Shown here piece after piece: positions 24,897 to 33,023 of a stretch of 64,000 nucleotides of DNA. The DNA comes from Nucisporomicrobium flavum (GTDB taxonomy: Bacteria; Actinomycetota; Actinomycetes; Mycobacteriales; Micromonosporaceae). The notes beneath the pieces were generated by a model. The model made no database searches and was not told the origin of the DNA. It saw only the letters and a program-made list of their open reading frames with translations. Location: the NCBI RefSeq assembly GCF_016464385.1, contig NZ_JADMLH010000003.1:425714-489713 (forward strand). The letters are read 5' to 3'. The position numbers and the translations under genes were made by a program. Within the stretch, counting starts at the first letter, position 1; the number at the start of each line of letters is the position of its first letter.

Positions 24897-26402
24897 TCAG
24901 GCGGGGTAGTGGCGTGGTGTGAAGACCTGGGTTGAGCCGTCTCCCCGGTTGACCGCCCGCGTCTGGCTCGACCCGATGATCAGCAGGCATCGCATGTCGA
25001 TCGTTGCCGGGTCGAGGTCGCCCAGCGTGGTGATCCGTACCGACTCCTCCGGGCCACCGACGTCGCGGCCCACCACGACCGGCGTCTGCGGGTCGCGGTG
25101 TTCCAGGAGCAGATCGCGGGCTCGGACCAGCTGTTCCTTGCGGCTCTGCGACGCCGGGTTGTAGAGCGCGATCACCATGTCCGCGCCCGCCGCCGCGGTG
25201 AGGCGGGTGGCGATCACGTCCCACGGCTTGAGCCGGTCGGAGAGCGACATGATGCAGAAGTCGTGGCCCAGCGGCGCGCCCGCGCGGCTTGCCACGGCCT
25301 GGGCCGCGGTCAGGCCCGGGACGATGCGGACCGGGACGTCCTTCCACTGGGGGTCCTCGCTGACCTCCAGCACCGCCGCGGCCATCGCGAAGACGCCCGG
25401 GTCGCCGGAGGATACGACCGCCACCCGGCGGCCGCGTTTGGCCAGGTCGAGGGCGAATGCCGCGCGTTCCGCCTCGACGCGGTTGTCCGAGGCGTGCCGG
25501 TGCTGGCGGGGGTTGGCCGGGACCCGGTTCACGTACGGGCCGTAGCCGACGACGTCGTCCGCCTCGGCGAGCGCCGCCTGTGCCTCCGGGGTGAGCCATT
25601 CGCGTCCCGCCGGGCCGAGGCCGATGACGGTCACCGCGCCGGGGCCGGGGGCGCGGGTGCCGGCCTGCGGGGTGGCGAACGCCGTGGCGGCGGGGCTGGG
25701 CAGCAGCGCCAGGGAGAAGTACGGGACCGTCGCGGGGTCGACGTCCGCCAGCCGGGCGTGGCGTTCGCGGTCGGTGGTGGCGCGTTCGACGTACCAGGCG
25801 TCGTCGAGGCGGCCCGCGGTCTCCAGGGCCTGCCGGACCCCCTCGAACGTGCGGCCCAACTTCATGATCGCGGCGGAGTCCGTGCCGGCCAGGCGGGCCG
25901 CCAGCTCGTCCGGCGGCAGGGTGCCGGGGAGCACGGTCAGCACCTCGTCGCGTTCCATGAGGGGGCGGCCGAGGACCGCCGACGCGGCGCTGACCGAGGT
26001 GACGCCGGGGACGACCGTGGCCTCGTACCGGTGCGCGAGCCTTTTGTGCATGTGCATGTACGAGCCGTAGAAGAGCGGGTCGCCCTCGGCCAGCACCACG
26101 ACGTCGCGGCCGGCGTCGAGGTGGGCGGCGAGCCGTTCGGCCGAGTCGGCGTAGAATTCGTCGATCGCGCCCTGGTACCCGCCCGGATGGTCGGTGCTCT
26201 CGGTGGTGACCGGGTAGATCAGCGGCTCCTCGATCTGCCCCTCGCGCAGGTACGCCGCCGCGATGGCCCGCGCGTTGGAGCGGCCGTGGCGTGCCGCGTG
26301 GTACGCCACCACGTCCGCCTCGGCGATGAGCCGGGCCGCTTTGACGGTGACGAGGTCCGGGTCGCCGGGGCCGAGCCCGACGCCGTACAGCCGACCAGCC
26401 AC
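24897..26402 (-). CDS. cobIJ: CobI-CobJ fusion: precorrin-2 C20- and precorrin-3B C17-methyltransferase
   Basis: 501 residues, two SAM-dependent tetrapyrrole methylases in one chain. CobI half (about 1-240): LYGVGLGPGDPDLVTVKAA, VVLAEGDPLFYGSYMH, VVPGVTSVSAASA. CobJ half (about 248-501): VTVIGLGPAGREWLTPEA, GYGPYVNRV, VVSSGDPGVFAMA, IALYNPASQSRKEQL. The fusion is common in actinobacteria. CobI makes precorrin-3A; CobJ contracts the ring after CobG. GTGs at 26405 and 26402 follow GGAGGAG; the second gives better spacing. It starts at the cobH stop, so the two are translationally coupled. Confidence 0.93.
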   Translation of the reverse strand: MAGRLYGVGLGPGDPDLVTVKAARLIAEADVVAYHAARHGRSNARAIAAAYLREGQIEEPLIYPVTTESTDHPGGYQGAIDEFYADSAERLAAHLDAGRDVVVLAEGDPLFYGSYMHMHKRLAHRYEATVVPGVTSVSAASAVLGRPLMERDEVLTVLPGTLPPDELAARLAGTDSAAIMKLGRTFEGVRQALETAGRLDDAWYVERATTDRERHARLADVDPATVPYFSLALLPSPAATAFATPQAGTRAPGPGAVTVIGLGPAGREWLTPEAQAALAEADDVVGYGPYVNRVPANPRQHRHASDNRVEAERAAFALDLAKRGRRVAVVSSGDPGVFAMAAAVLEVSEDPQWKDVPVRIVPGLTAAQAVASRAGAPLGHDFCIMSLSDRLKPWDVIATRLTAAAGADMVIALYNPASQSRKEQLVRARDLLLEHRDPQTPVVVGRDVGGPEESVRITTLGDLDPATIDMRCLLIIGSSQTRAVNRGDGSTQVFTPRHYPA

Positions 26403-26404
26403 CA

Positions 26405-27022
26405 CTACTCCTCCTCCGAGGCGAGCGCGTTGACCGCGGCCGCCGTGATCGCGCTGCCGCCGCGGCGCCCGCGGACGATCAGATACTCCAGGTCGGACGC
26501 GGCAAGGGCGTCCTTGCTCTCGGCGGCGCCGATGAAGCCGACCGGTACGCCCAGCACCGCGGCGGGCCGGGGCGCCCCCGCCTCGATCATCTCCAGCAGG
26601 CGGAACAGGGCGGTGGGCGCGTTGCCGATGGCCACCACCGCGCCGCCCAGCCGGTCGCCCCACAGGTCGAGGGCGGCGGCGCTGCGGGTGTTGCCGATCC
26701 GGGCGGCCAGCTCCGGTACGGCCGGGTCGCGCAGCGTGCAGATGACCTCGTTGCCGGCGGGCAGCCGCTTGCGCGTCACGCCCGACGCGACCATCTCGGC
26801 GTCGCAGAGGATCGGCGCCCCGCCGAGCAGGGCCTTGCGGGCGGCGGTCACCACGCCCGGGCTCCAGCCGATGTCGTCGACGAGGTCCACCATGCCGCAG
26901 GCGTGGATCATGCGTACGGCGACCCGCGCCACGTCGGCCGGCAGCCCGGACAGGTCCGCCTCGGCCCGGATCGTGGCGAACGACCGCCGGTAGATCTCCG
27001 CACCGTCGCGTACGTACTCCAT
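26405..27022 (-). CDS. cobH: precorrin-8X methylmutase
   Basis: 205 residues. [31 protein letters not shown] (catalytic His), [32 protein letters not shown] and [16 protein letters not shown] are the CobH/CbiC motifs. It moves the C11 methyl to C12, giving hydrogenobyrinate. The ATG at 27022 follows GGAAGGG inside cobG, one base from the cobG stop. Middle gene of cobG-cobH-cobIJ. Confidence 0.95.
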   Translation of the reverse strand: MEYVRDGAEIYRRSFATIRAEADLSGLPADVARVAVRMIHACGMVDLVDDIGWSPGVVTAARKALLGGAPILCDAEMVASGVTRKRLPAGNEVICTLRDPAVPELAARIGNTRSAAALDLWGDRLGGAVVAIGNAPTALFRLLEMIEAGAPRPAAVLGVPVGFIGAAESKDALAASDLEYLIVRGRRGGSAITAAAVNALASEEE

Positions 27023-27023
27023 G

Positions 27024-28196
27024 TCAGCCCTTCCTCGCGGCCGCGACCAGCGCCGCCACCTCGTCCCCCGCGGCCGCCGCGCCGCCGTGCGGACCGGCCA
27101 CCAGGTAACCCTGTCCGGTCGCCTCCACCCGCACGTGCGGGCCGGCCGGGCTGCCGCAGCCTCGCGCGCAGCCCACCCAGTGCACGGGCAGGCCACCGGC
27201 CATCGCGGGCGCGGCCGCGGAGGCGTCCGACCGCACGTCGGCCAGGGCCTTGGCGCAGCCCGGCCGTCCCGCGCAGGTGGTGACCCCGGTCCACGGCGAC
27301 CCGGCTGCGACCTCCAGGCCGGCGGCGGCCAGCCGGTCGGCCCAGGACGCCGTCTCACCGGGTGCCAGATCCGCTACGACGATGCCACGCCACGGGGTGA
27401 CGACGAGAACCGCGGCCGTCGACAGGGCGCTGAGCTGGGCGGGAGTGAGCCGACCGAGGGGTACGAGGGCAGCCACGGCCGTCGCGTCGACGACTCCTAT
27501 CGGCTCGTGCGTCGCGGGACGGGTCAGCGAAGGCTCGATGAGCGGCAGGCCCAGGGCAGCCGCGACCCGGGCCGGGCCGTCGGTGAGTTCCCGTAGACGC
27601 CAGGGCCGGCGCTCACCCGCCTCGCCTGCCAGCCGCAGGAACGCGTGCGCGGCCGCCAGCAGCGTCGGCACTGTCGCGTCGGGGGAGACGCGCAACCCCA
27701 CGTCGCGGCCGGCGAGCAGCACGGCGATCCGGTCGCCCACCGGCAGGGCCGCGACATCCGCGGAGAAGGCGACGTCACCGGCTCCGCCGTCGATCGCGAA
27801 CAGGAAGCGTCCCGGCAGGGCCGCCAGCGCCGGGTCCGCGCACAGGGCCCGGTCGAGCGCCGCGATGGGGGTGGGGTCGCCGATCAATGGGGACGCGGCG
27901 ATGTTGCGTACGAGCTCATGGGTCTGCGAAGGCAGCAGCCCGGCGGCCGCGAGACGGGCGGCGAGCTGCACCGCCGGGGCGCCGTTCAGCGCGCGGAGCT
28001 GGAGGTTGGCGCGGCTGGTCAGCTCGACGTGCCCGTCGCCCCACTCCGCGGCGATCTCGCGCAGCGCCCCGAGCTGGGCGCCCGTGATCCGGCCGCCGGG
28101 GATGCGCACGCGCGCCAGCGGGCCGTCGGCGGCGTCGTGCAGCCGAAGAGCGCCGGGACAGGCGTCGACCGCGGTCGAACGATGGGGGGAGGACAC
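27024..28196 (-). CDS. cobG: precorrin-3B synthase
   Basis: 390 residues, nitrite/sulfite-reductase-like. [31 protein letters not shown] and SPLIGDPTP are family motifs; Cys residues for one 4Fe-4S cluster appear in [13 protein letters not shown] and GCARGCGSP. CobG uses oxygen to hydroxylate precorrin-3A at C20, so its presence marks the aerobic pathway. GTG at 28196; a TAGTAT -10-like box sits 7 bases before it, suggesting a leaderless transcript. Divergent from the riboswitch and cobN. Confidence 0.9.
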   Translation of the reverse strand: MSSPHRSTAVDACPGALRLHDAADGPLARVRIPGGRITGAQLGALREIAAEWGDGHVELTSRANLQLRALNGAPAVQLAARLAAAGLLPSQTHELVRNIAASPLIGDPTPIAALDRALCADPALAALPGRFLFAIDGGAGDVAFSADVAALPVGDRIAVLLAGRDVGLRVSPDATVPTLLAAAHAFLRLAGEAGERRPWRLRELTDGPARVAAALGLPLIEPSLTRPATHEPIGVVDATAVAALVPLGRLTPAQLSALSTAAVLVVTPWRGIVVADLAPGETASWADRLAAAGLEVAAGSPWTGVTTCAGRPGCAKALADVRSDASAAAPAMAGGLPVHWVGCARGCGSPAGPHVRVEATGQGYLVAGPHGGAAAAGDEVAALVAAARKG

Positions 28197-28299
28197 GGCC
28201 CGGATACTACGGATCGGCCCTGACAGTTTCCCGGCCCGGTCGAGGAGCGCCGACCTCGTCACGTTGACGCGGCCTCTCCGGGTCGGCAGAGTGGGAGGC

Positions 28300-28416
28300 C
28301 ACGTGCGGCGACGCCGCGGAGGAAGCCGGTGCGAGTCCGGCGCGGTCCCGCCACTGTCACCGGATGCCCCACCAGGGGGTCCGGGAGCCAGGAACTCCGG
28401 TCGCCGTGATTGCACC
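28300..28416 (+). promoter_or_regulatory. cobalamin (AdoCbl-type) riboswitch controlling cobN
   Basis: The core GCCGGTGCGAGTCCGGCGCG, CCCGCCACTGT and the closing GAGCCAGGAACTCCGG follow the B12-box consensus in correct order; GTGCGGCGAC (28303-28312) and GTCGCC with GCAC (28400-28415) can form the basal stem. Just downstream, CGGGG (28421-28425) can pair with CCCCG (28432-28436), or CCCC can instead pair with the GGGGG (28438-28442) of the cobN ribosome site. That pair of exclusive hairpins suggests translational control. The box match is direct; the switch mechanism is inferred. Confidence 0.92.
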
Positions 28417-28448
28417 TAGCCGGGGCGCGGACCCCGAGGGGGAGAGCC

Positions 28449-31400
28449 GTGTTTCTGCTGCTGTCGACGTCCGACACCGACCTGCTCAGCGCCCGGGCCA
28501 GTGGCCGCGAGTGGCGTCTGGGCAACCCGGCCCGCACCGCCGTCGAAGACCTGCCGGCCCTCACCGCGGGCGCCGAGCTGATCGTCGTGCGCATCCTCGG
28601 TGGCCGCCGGGCCTGGGAAGAAGGGCTCGACGCGTTGCTCGCGGGTCCGGTTCCGGTGGTGGTGCTCGGCGGGGAGCAGGCGCCCGACGCCGACCTCATG
28701 AAGCTGTCGACCGTGCCGGCCGGGGTCGCCGCGGAGGCGCACGGCTACCTCGCGTACGGGGGTCCGGACAACCTCGCCGCGCTGCACGACTTCCTGTCGG
28801 ACACGATTCTGCTGACCGGTAACGGGTTCGCGGCGCCGGTCGCCGCGCCCGACTGGGGTGTGCTCGAGCGCGACGCGCAGCCGGTCGACGGGCCGACGGT
28901 CGCGGTTCTCTACTACCGCGCGCACCACATGGCCGGGAACACCGCCTTCGTGGACGCGCTGTGCCGGGCGGTCGAGGCGGAGGGCGGCCGGCCGCTGCCG
29001 ATCTTCACCGCTTCCCTGCGTACGGCCTCGGCGGAGCTCCTGGCCGAGTTGCGCAAGGCGGACGCCCTGGTCGTGACGGTGCTCGCCGCGGGCGGCACCA
29101 AGCCCGCGACGGTCAGCGCCGGCGGTGACGACGAGGCGTGGGACGTCGGGGTGCTCGCCGACCTGGACGTGCCGATCCTGCAGGGGTTGTGCCTGACCAG
29201 CAGCCGCGAGGCGTGGGAGGCCAGCGACGACGGGCTGTCCCCGCTGGACGCCGCGACCCAGGTGGCGATCCCCGAGTTCGACGGCCGGATCATCACCGTG
29301 CCGTTCAGCTTCAAGGAGCTCGACAAGGACGGGCTGTCGGTGTACGTGCCCGATCCCGAGCGCGCCGCCCGGGTCGCCGGCATCGCCGTGGCGCACGCGC
29401 GGCTGCGGCACATCCCGCCGGCCGAGCGCCGGATCGTGGTCATGCTCTCGGCGTATCCGACCAAGCATTCGCGCATCGGCAACGCCGTCGGGCTCGACAC
29501 GCCCGCCTCGACCGTGCGGCTGCTGGCCGCGCTCGGGGAGCGAGGGTACCGGACGGGGTCGTTCCCGGGGGTCGCCGAGCAGGACGGCGACGCGCTGATC
29601 CACGCGCTCATCGCGGCCGGTGGGCAGGACCCGGACTGGCTCACCGAGGAGCAGCTGGAGAGCAACACCGTCCGGATCAGCGGCGAGCGGTACGCGGCCT
29701 GGTTCGCCACGCTCCCCGGGGACCTGCGCGAGGCGATGGAACGGCACTGGGGACCGCCGCCCGGCGAGCTGTACGTCGACAACGGCGACATCGTGCTGGC
29801 CGCGTTGCGCGACGAGAACACCGTGGTCATGGTGCAGCCGCCGCGCGGTTTCGGCGCGAACCCGGTGGCCATCTACCACGACCCCGACCTGCCGCCGAGC
29901 CACCACTATCTGGCCGCGTACAGGTGGCTGGCCGACGAGTTCGGCGCGCACGCGGTGGTGCACGTCGGCAAGCACGGCAACCTCGAGTGGCTGCCGGGCA
30001 AGAACGTCGGCATGTCCGCCTCGGACGGCACCGACGCGGCGCTGGGCAACCTGCCGCTGATCTACCCGTTCCTGGTCAACGACCCGGGCGAGGGTACGCA
30101 GGCCAAGCGCCGGGCGCACGCCACGCTGGTCGATCACCTGATCCCGCCGATGGCCCGCGCCGAGTCGTACGGCGACATCGCCCGCCTGGAGCAGCTGCTC
30201 GACGAGCACGCGAACATCGCCGCGCTGGACCCGGCGAAGCTGCCGGCCATCCGCTCGCAGATCTGGACGCTGATCCAGGCCGCCAAGATGGACCACGACC
30301 TCGGCCTGGCCAACCGGCCCGGCGACGAGGAGTTCGACGAGTTCATCCTGCACGTCGACGGCTGGCTGTGCGAGGTCAAGGACGTGCAGATCCGCGACGG
30401 CCTGCACGTGCTGGGCGCCGCGCCGACCGGCGAGGCCCGGGTCAACCTGGTGCTGGCCATGCTCCGCGCGAAGCAGATGTGGGCCGGGAAGGTCGCCGCG
30501 CTGCCGGGCCTGCGGGAGGCGCTGGGCCTGCGCGAGGACGCCTCGACCGCCGAGACGGACGCGGTGGAGGCGAAGGCCCGGGCGCTGGTCGCGGCGATGG
30601 AGGAGGCGGGCTGGCCCGAGGACGTCCCGGACCTCACGGACGACCCTCAGGTGCGGGAGATCCTCGCGTTCGCGGCCCGCGAGGTCGTGCCCCGGCTGGC
30701 GCGCACGACCGACGAGCTGACGAACGTGCTGCACGCTCTGGACGGCGGCTACGTGCCGGCCGGGCCGAGCGGCTCCCCGCTGCGCGGCCTGATCAACGTG
30801 CTGCCGACGGGCCGCAACTTCTACTCCGTCGACCCGAAGGCCATCCCGAGCGCGCTCGCCTGGGAGACCGGGCAGGCGATGGCCGAGTCGCTGCTCAAGC
30901 GCTACCGCGACGACCACGGCGACTGGCCGAAGTCGGTCGGGCTCTCCGCCTGGGGCACGAGCGCGATGCGGACGGCCGGCGACGACATCGCCGAGATCCT
31001 CGCGCTGATCGGCGTACGCCCGGTGTGGGATCCCGCCTCGCGACGGGTCACCGGGATCGAGCCGATCACGCTGGACGAGCTGGGCCGGCCCCGCATCGAC
31101 GTGACCGTCCGCATCTCGGGCTTCTTCCGCGACGCGTTCCCGCACGTGGTGGCGCTGCTCGACGATGCGTTCGGGCTGGTCGCGGGTCTGGAGGAGGAGC
31201 CGGAGCACAACTTCGTCCGGGCCCACGCGACGGTCGACGCCGGTGCGGGCAAGACGTGGCGGCAGGCCACCACGCGCATCTTCGGTTCGCGGCCGGGGGC
31301 GTACGGCGCCGGCATCCTCCCGCTGATCGACAGCCGCAACTGGCGCGGCGACGCCGACCTGGCCGAGGTGTACGCGGTCTGGGGCGGCTTCGCGTACGGC

Positions 31401-31988
31401 CGCGGGCTCGACGGCGTCCCGGCGCGCGGGGACATGGAGAACGCGTACCGGCGCATCGAGGTGGCCGCGAAGAACATCGACACGCGCGAGCACGACATCG
31501 CCGACTCCGACGACTACTTCCAGTACCACGGCGGCATGATCGCCACGGTACGGGCGCTGACCGGGCGGGCGCCGGCCGCGTACATCGGTGATTCGACGAA
31601 CCCGGACGCCACCCGGACCCGCAGCCTCACCGAGGAGACCGCCCGGGTCTTCCGGGCCCGTGTGGTCAACCCCCGCTGGATCGCCGCGATGCGCCGGCAC
31701 GGCTACAAGGGCGCGTTCGAGCTGGCCGCGACGGTCGACTACCTCTTCGGCTACGACGCCACCGCCGGCGTGGTGGCCGACTGGATGTACGAGCAGCTCG
31801 CCGCGGCTTACGTGCTGGACCCGGAGAACCAGAAGTTCATGACGCAGTCCAACCCGTGGGCCCTGCACGGCATCACGGAACGCCTGCTCGAGGCGGCCGA
31901 GCGCAAGCTGTGGGAGGCCCCGGACCCGGACACTCTCGCGGCGCTGCAGCAGGTCTTCCTCGAGACGGAGGGTGACCTGGAGGGCTAG
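28449..31988 (+). CDS. cobN: cobaltochelatase subunit CobN
   Basis: 1179 residues, close to the usual 1200. CobN signatures: VVHVGKHGNLEWLPGKNVG, LPLIYPFLVNDPGEGTQAKR, MDHDLGL, RVLINVLPTGRN-like RGLINVLPTGRNFYS, GFFRDAFPHVVALLDDAFG. It is the large substrate-binding subunit that inserts Co(II) into hydrogenobyrinate a,c-diamide using ATP, with CobS/CobT or ChlI/D-like partners not in this window. GGGGGAG precedes the GTG at 28449. It is controlled by the riboswitch above; its stop codon lies in the first arm of the 31987-32150 element. Confidence 0.96.
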   Translation: MFLLLSTSDTDLLSARASGREWRLGNPARTAVEDLPALTAGAELIVVRILGGRRAWEEGLDALLAGPVPVVVLGGEQAPDADLMKLSTVPAGVAAEAHGYLAYGGPDNLAALHDFLSDTILLTGNGFAAPVAAPDWGVLERDAQPVDGPTVAVLYYRAHHMAGNTAFVDALCRAVEAEGGRPLPIFTASLRTASAELLAELRKADALVVTVLAAGGTKPATVSAGGDDEAWDVGVLADLDVPILQGLCLTSSREAWEASDDGLSPLDAATQVAIPEFDGRIITVPFSFKELDKDGLSVYVPDPERAARVAGIAVAHARLRHIPPAERRIVVMLSAYPTKHSRIGNAVGLDTPASTVRLLAALGERGYRTGSFPGVAEQDGDALIHALIAAGGQDPDWLTEEQLESNTVRISGERYAAWFATLPGDLREAMERHWGPPPGELYVDNGDIVLAALRDENTVVMVQPPRGFGANPVAIYHDPDLPPSHHYLAAYRWLADEFGAHAVVHVGKHGNLEWLPGKNVGMSASDGTDAALGNLPLIYPFLVNDPGEGTQAKRRAHATLVDHLIPPMARAESYGDIARLEQLLDEHANIAALDPAKLPAIRSQIWTLIQAAKMDHDLGLANRPGDEEFDEFILHVDGWLCEVKDVQIRDGLHVLGAAPTGEARVNLVLAMLRAKQMWAGKVAALPGLREALGLREDASTAETDAVEAKARALVAAMEEAGWPEDVPDLTDDPQVREILAFAAREVVPRLARTTDELTNVLHALDGGYVPAGPSGSPLRGLINVLPTGRNFYSVDPKAIPSALAWETGQAMAESLLKRYRDDHGDWPKSVGLSAWGTSAMRTAGDDIAEILALIGVRPVWDPASRRVTGIEPITLDELGRPRIDVTVRISGFFRDAFPHVVALLDDAFGLVAGLEEEPEHNFVRAHATVDAGAGKTWRQATTRIFGSRPGAYGAGILPLIDSRNWRGDADLAEVYAVWGGFAYGRGLDGVPARGDMENAYRRIEVAAKNIDTREHDIADSDDYFQYHGGMIATVRALTGRAPAAYIGDSTNPDATRTRSLTEETARVFRARVVNPRWIAAMRRHGYKGAFELAATVDYLFGYDATAGVVADWMYEQLAAAYVLDPENQKFMTQSNPWALHGITERLLEAAERKLWEAPDPDTLAALQQVFLETEGDLEG

Positions 31989-32150
31989 GCCCTGCCCTGC
32001 CGGTCATGGCGACGCCGAGACGGAGTCCAGGTTTCGTCTCGCAAGTGGGCCGGACGGTCGGATACCGGGGTTGTATCCGGCCGTTCGGACCGCGCCGCGA
32101 GGCGGAAGCTGGGCCCGTCGCAGGCCGTCATGACCGGCAGGGCAGGGCCT
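31987..32150. repeat. 164-bp multi-hairpin inverted-repeat element of unknown nature
   Basis: Bases 31987-32008 and 32129-32150 are perfect 22-bp inverted arms, extendable by three pairs with one G-U. Inside are hairpin A (32016-32022 with 32035-32041, 7 bp), hairpin B (32050-32065 with 32073-32088, 16 bp with two wobbles, 7-base loop) and a small CCGC/GCGG hairpin (32095-32105). The whole could fold as a multi-branched RNA or a cruciform. The left arm overlaps the cobN stop. No terminal target duplication or transposase is evident. A complex terminator, a structured RNA or a MITE-like element are all possible. Confidence 0.7.
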
Positions 32151-32228
32151 GGGGGTAGGGCCTGCACTACCAAGGGTCGGCAGCCTGCGGCATTCAGGTC
32201 GGGCGCTGCTCTTCATAGCGTTTCAGGC

Positions 32229-33020
32229 ATGTGGAGAGCAGCGAAAACGCCAGCCCAGAACGGCACGCCGGCCCCGGGTGCCGTGGCCGTGCGCACCGAG
32301 CAACTGACCCGGGTCTACCGCACCGGCGGGCAGGGCGTCACCGCCCTCGCCGGCGTGGACGCCACCTTCGCCCGGGGGACCTTCACCGCGGTGATGGGCC
32401 CGTCGGGCTCCGGGAAGAGCACGCTGCTGCAGACCGCGGCGGGGCTGGACCGGCCCACGTCCGGGCGGGTCTGGATCGGCGCCACCGAGCTGTCGCGGCT
32501 GTCCGAGACCGCGCTGACCAAGCTGCGGCGTACCCAGATCGGGTTCGTCTTCCAGGCTTTCAACCTGATCGGCGCGCTCACCGTCGAGGAGAACATCGAG
32601 CTGCCGCTGCGGCTGGCCGACGCGCGGCCGGACCGGCGGTGGCTCGCCGAGGTGGTGGAGCGGGTCGGGCTCGGTGACCGGCTGCGGCACCGGCCCAGCG
32701 CGCTCTCCGGCGGCCAGCAGCAGCGCGTGGCGATCGCCCGGGCGCTGGCCACCCGGCCGGACGTCATCTTCTGCGACGAGCCCACCGGCGCCCTGGACAC
32801 CCAGACCGCCGCCGAGGTGCTGTCGCTGCTGCGGACGGTCGTGGACGAGCAGGGTCAGACGGTCGTCATGGTGACCCACGACCCGGTGGCCGCCTCGTAC
32901 GCGGACCGGGTCATGGTGCTGGCCGACGGCCGGATCGTGCGGGACATGCCGCAGCCGGGCGCGAACCGCATCGCCGAGGAGCTCGCGTCGCTGGGCCGTA
33001 CCGTGCAGGGGGTGCGGTGA
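32229..33020 (+). CDS. ABC transporter ATP-binding protein (MacB/LolD type)
   Basis: 263 residues. Walker [13 protein letters not shown] (about 56-67), Q loop [20 protein letters not shown], signature [16 protein letters not shown], Walker [13 protein letters not shown] and the H-loop VMVTHDP. FNLI and EPTGALD are typical of the MacB/LolD branch that powers FtsX-like permeases for extrusion of lipids, peptides or drugs. Four bases separate it from the permease. The ATG at 32229 has no strong ribosome site; the first 17 residues may be dispensable. Confidence 0.9.
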   Translation: MWRAAKTPAQNGTPAPGAVAVRTEQLTRVYRTGGQGVTALAGVDATFARGTFTAVMGPSGSGKSTLLQTAAGLDRPTSGRVWIGATELSRLSETALTKLRRTQIGFVFQAFNLIGALTVEENIELPLRLADARPDRRWLAEVVERVGLGDRLRHRPSALSGGQQQRVAIARALATRPDVIFCDEPTGALDTQTAAEVLSLLRTVVDEQGQTVVMVTHDPVAASYADRVMVLADGRIVRDMPQPGANRIAEELASLGRTVQGVR

Positions 33021-33023
33021 CCC

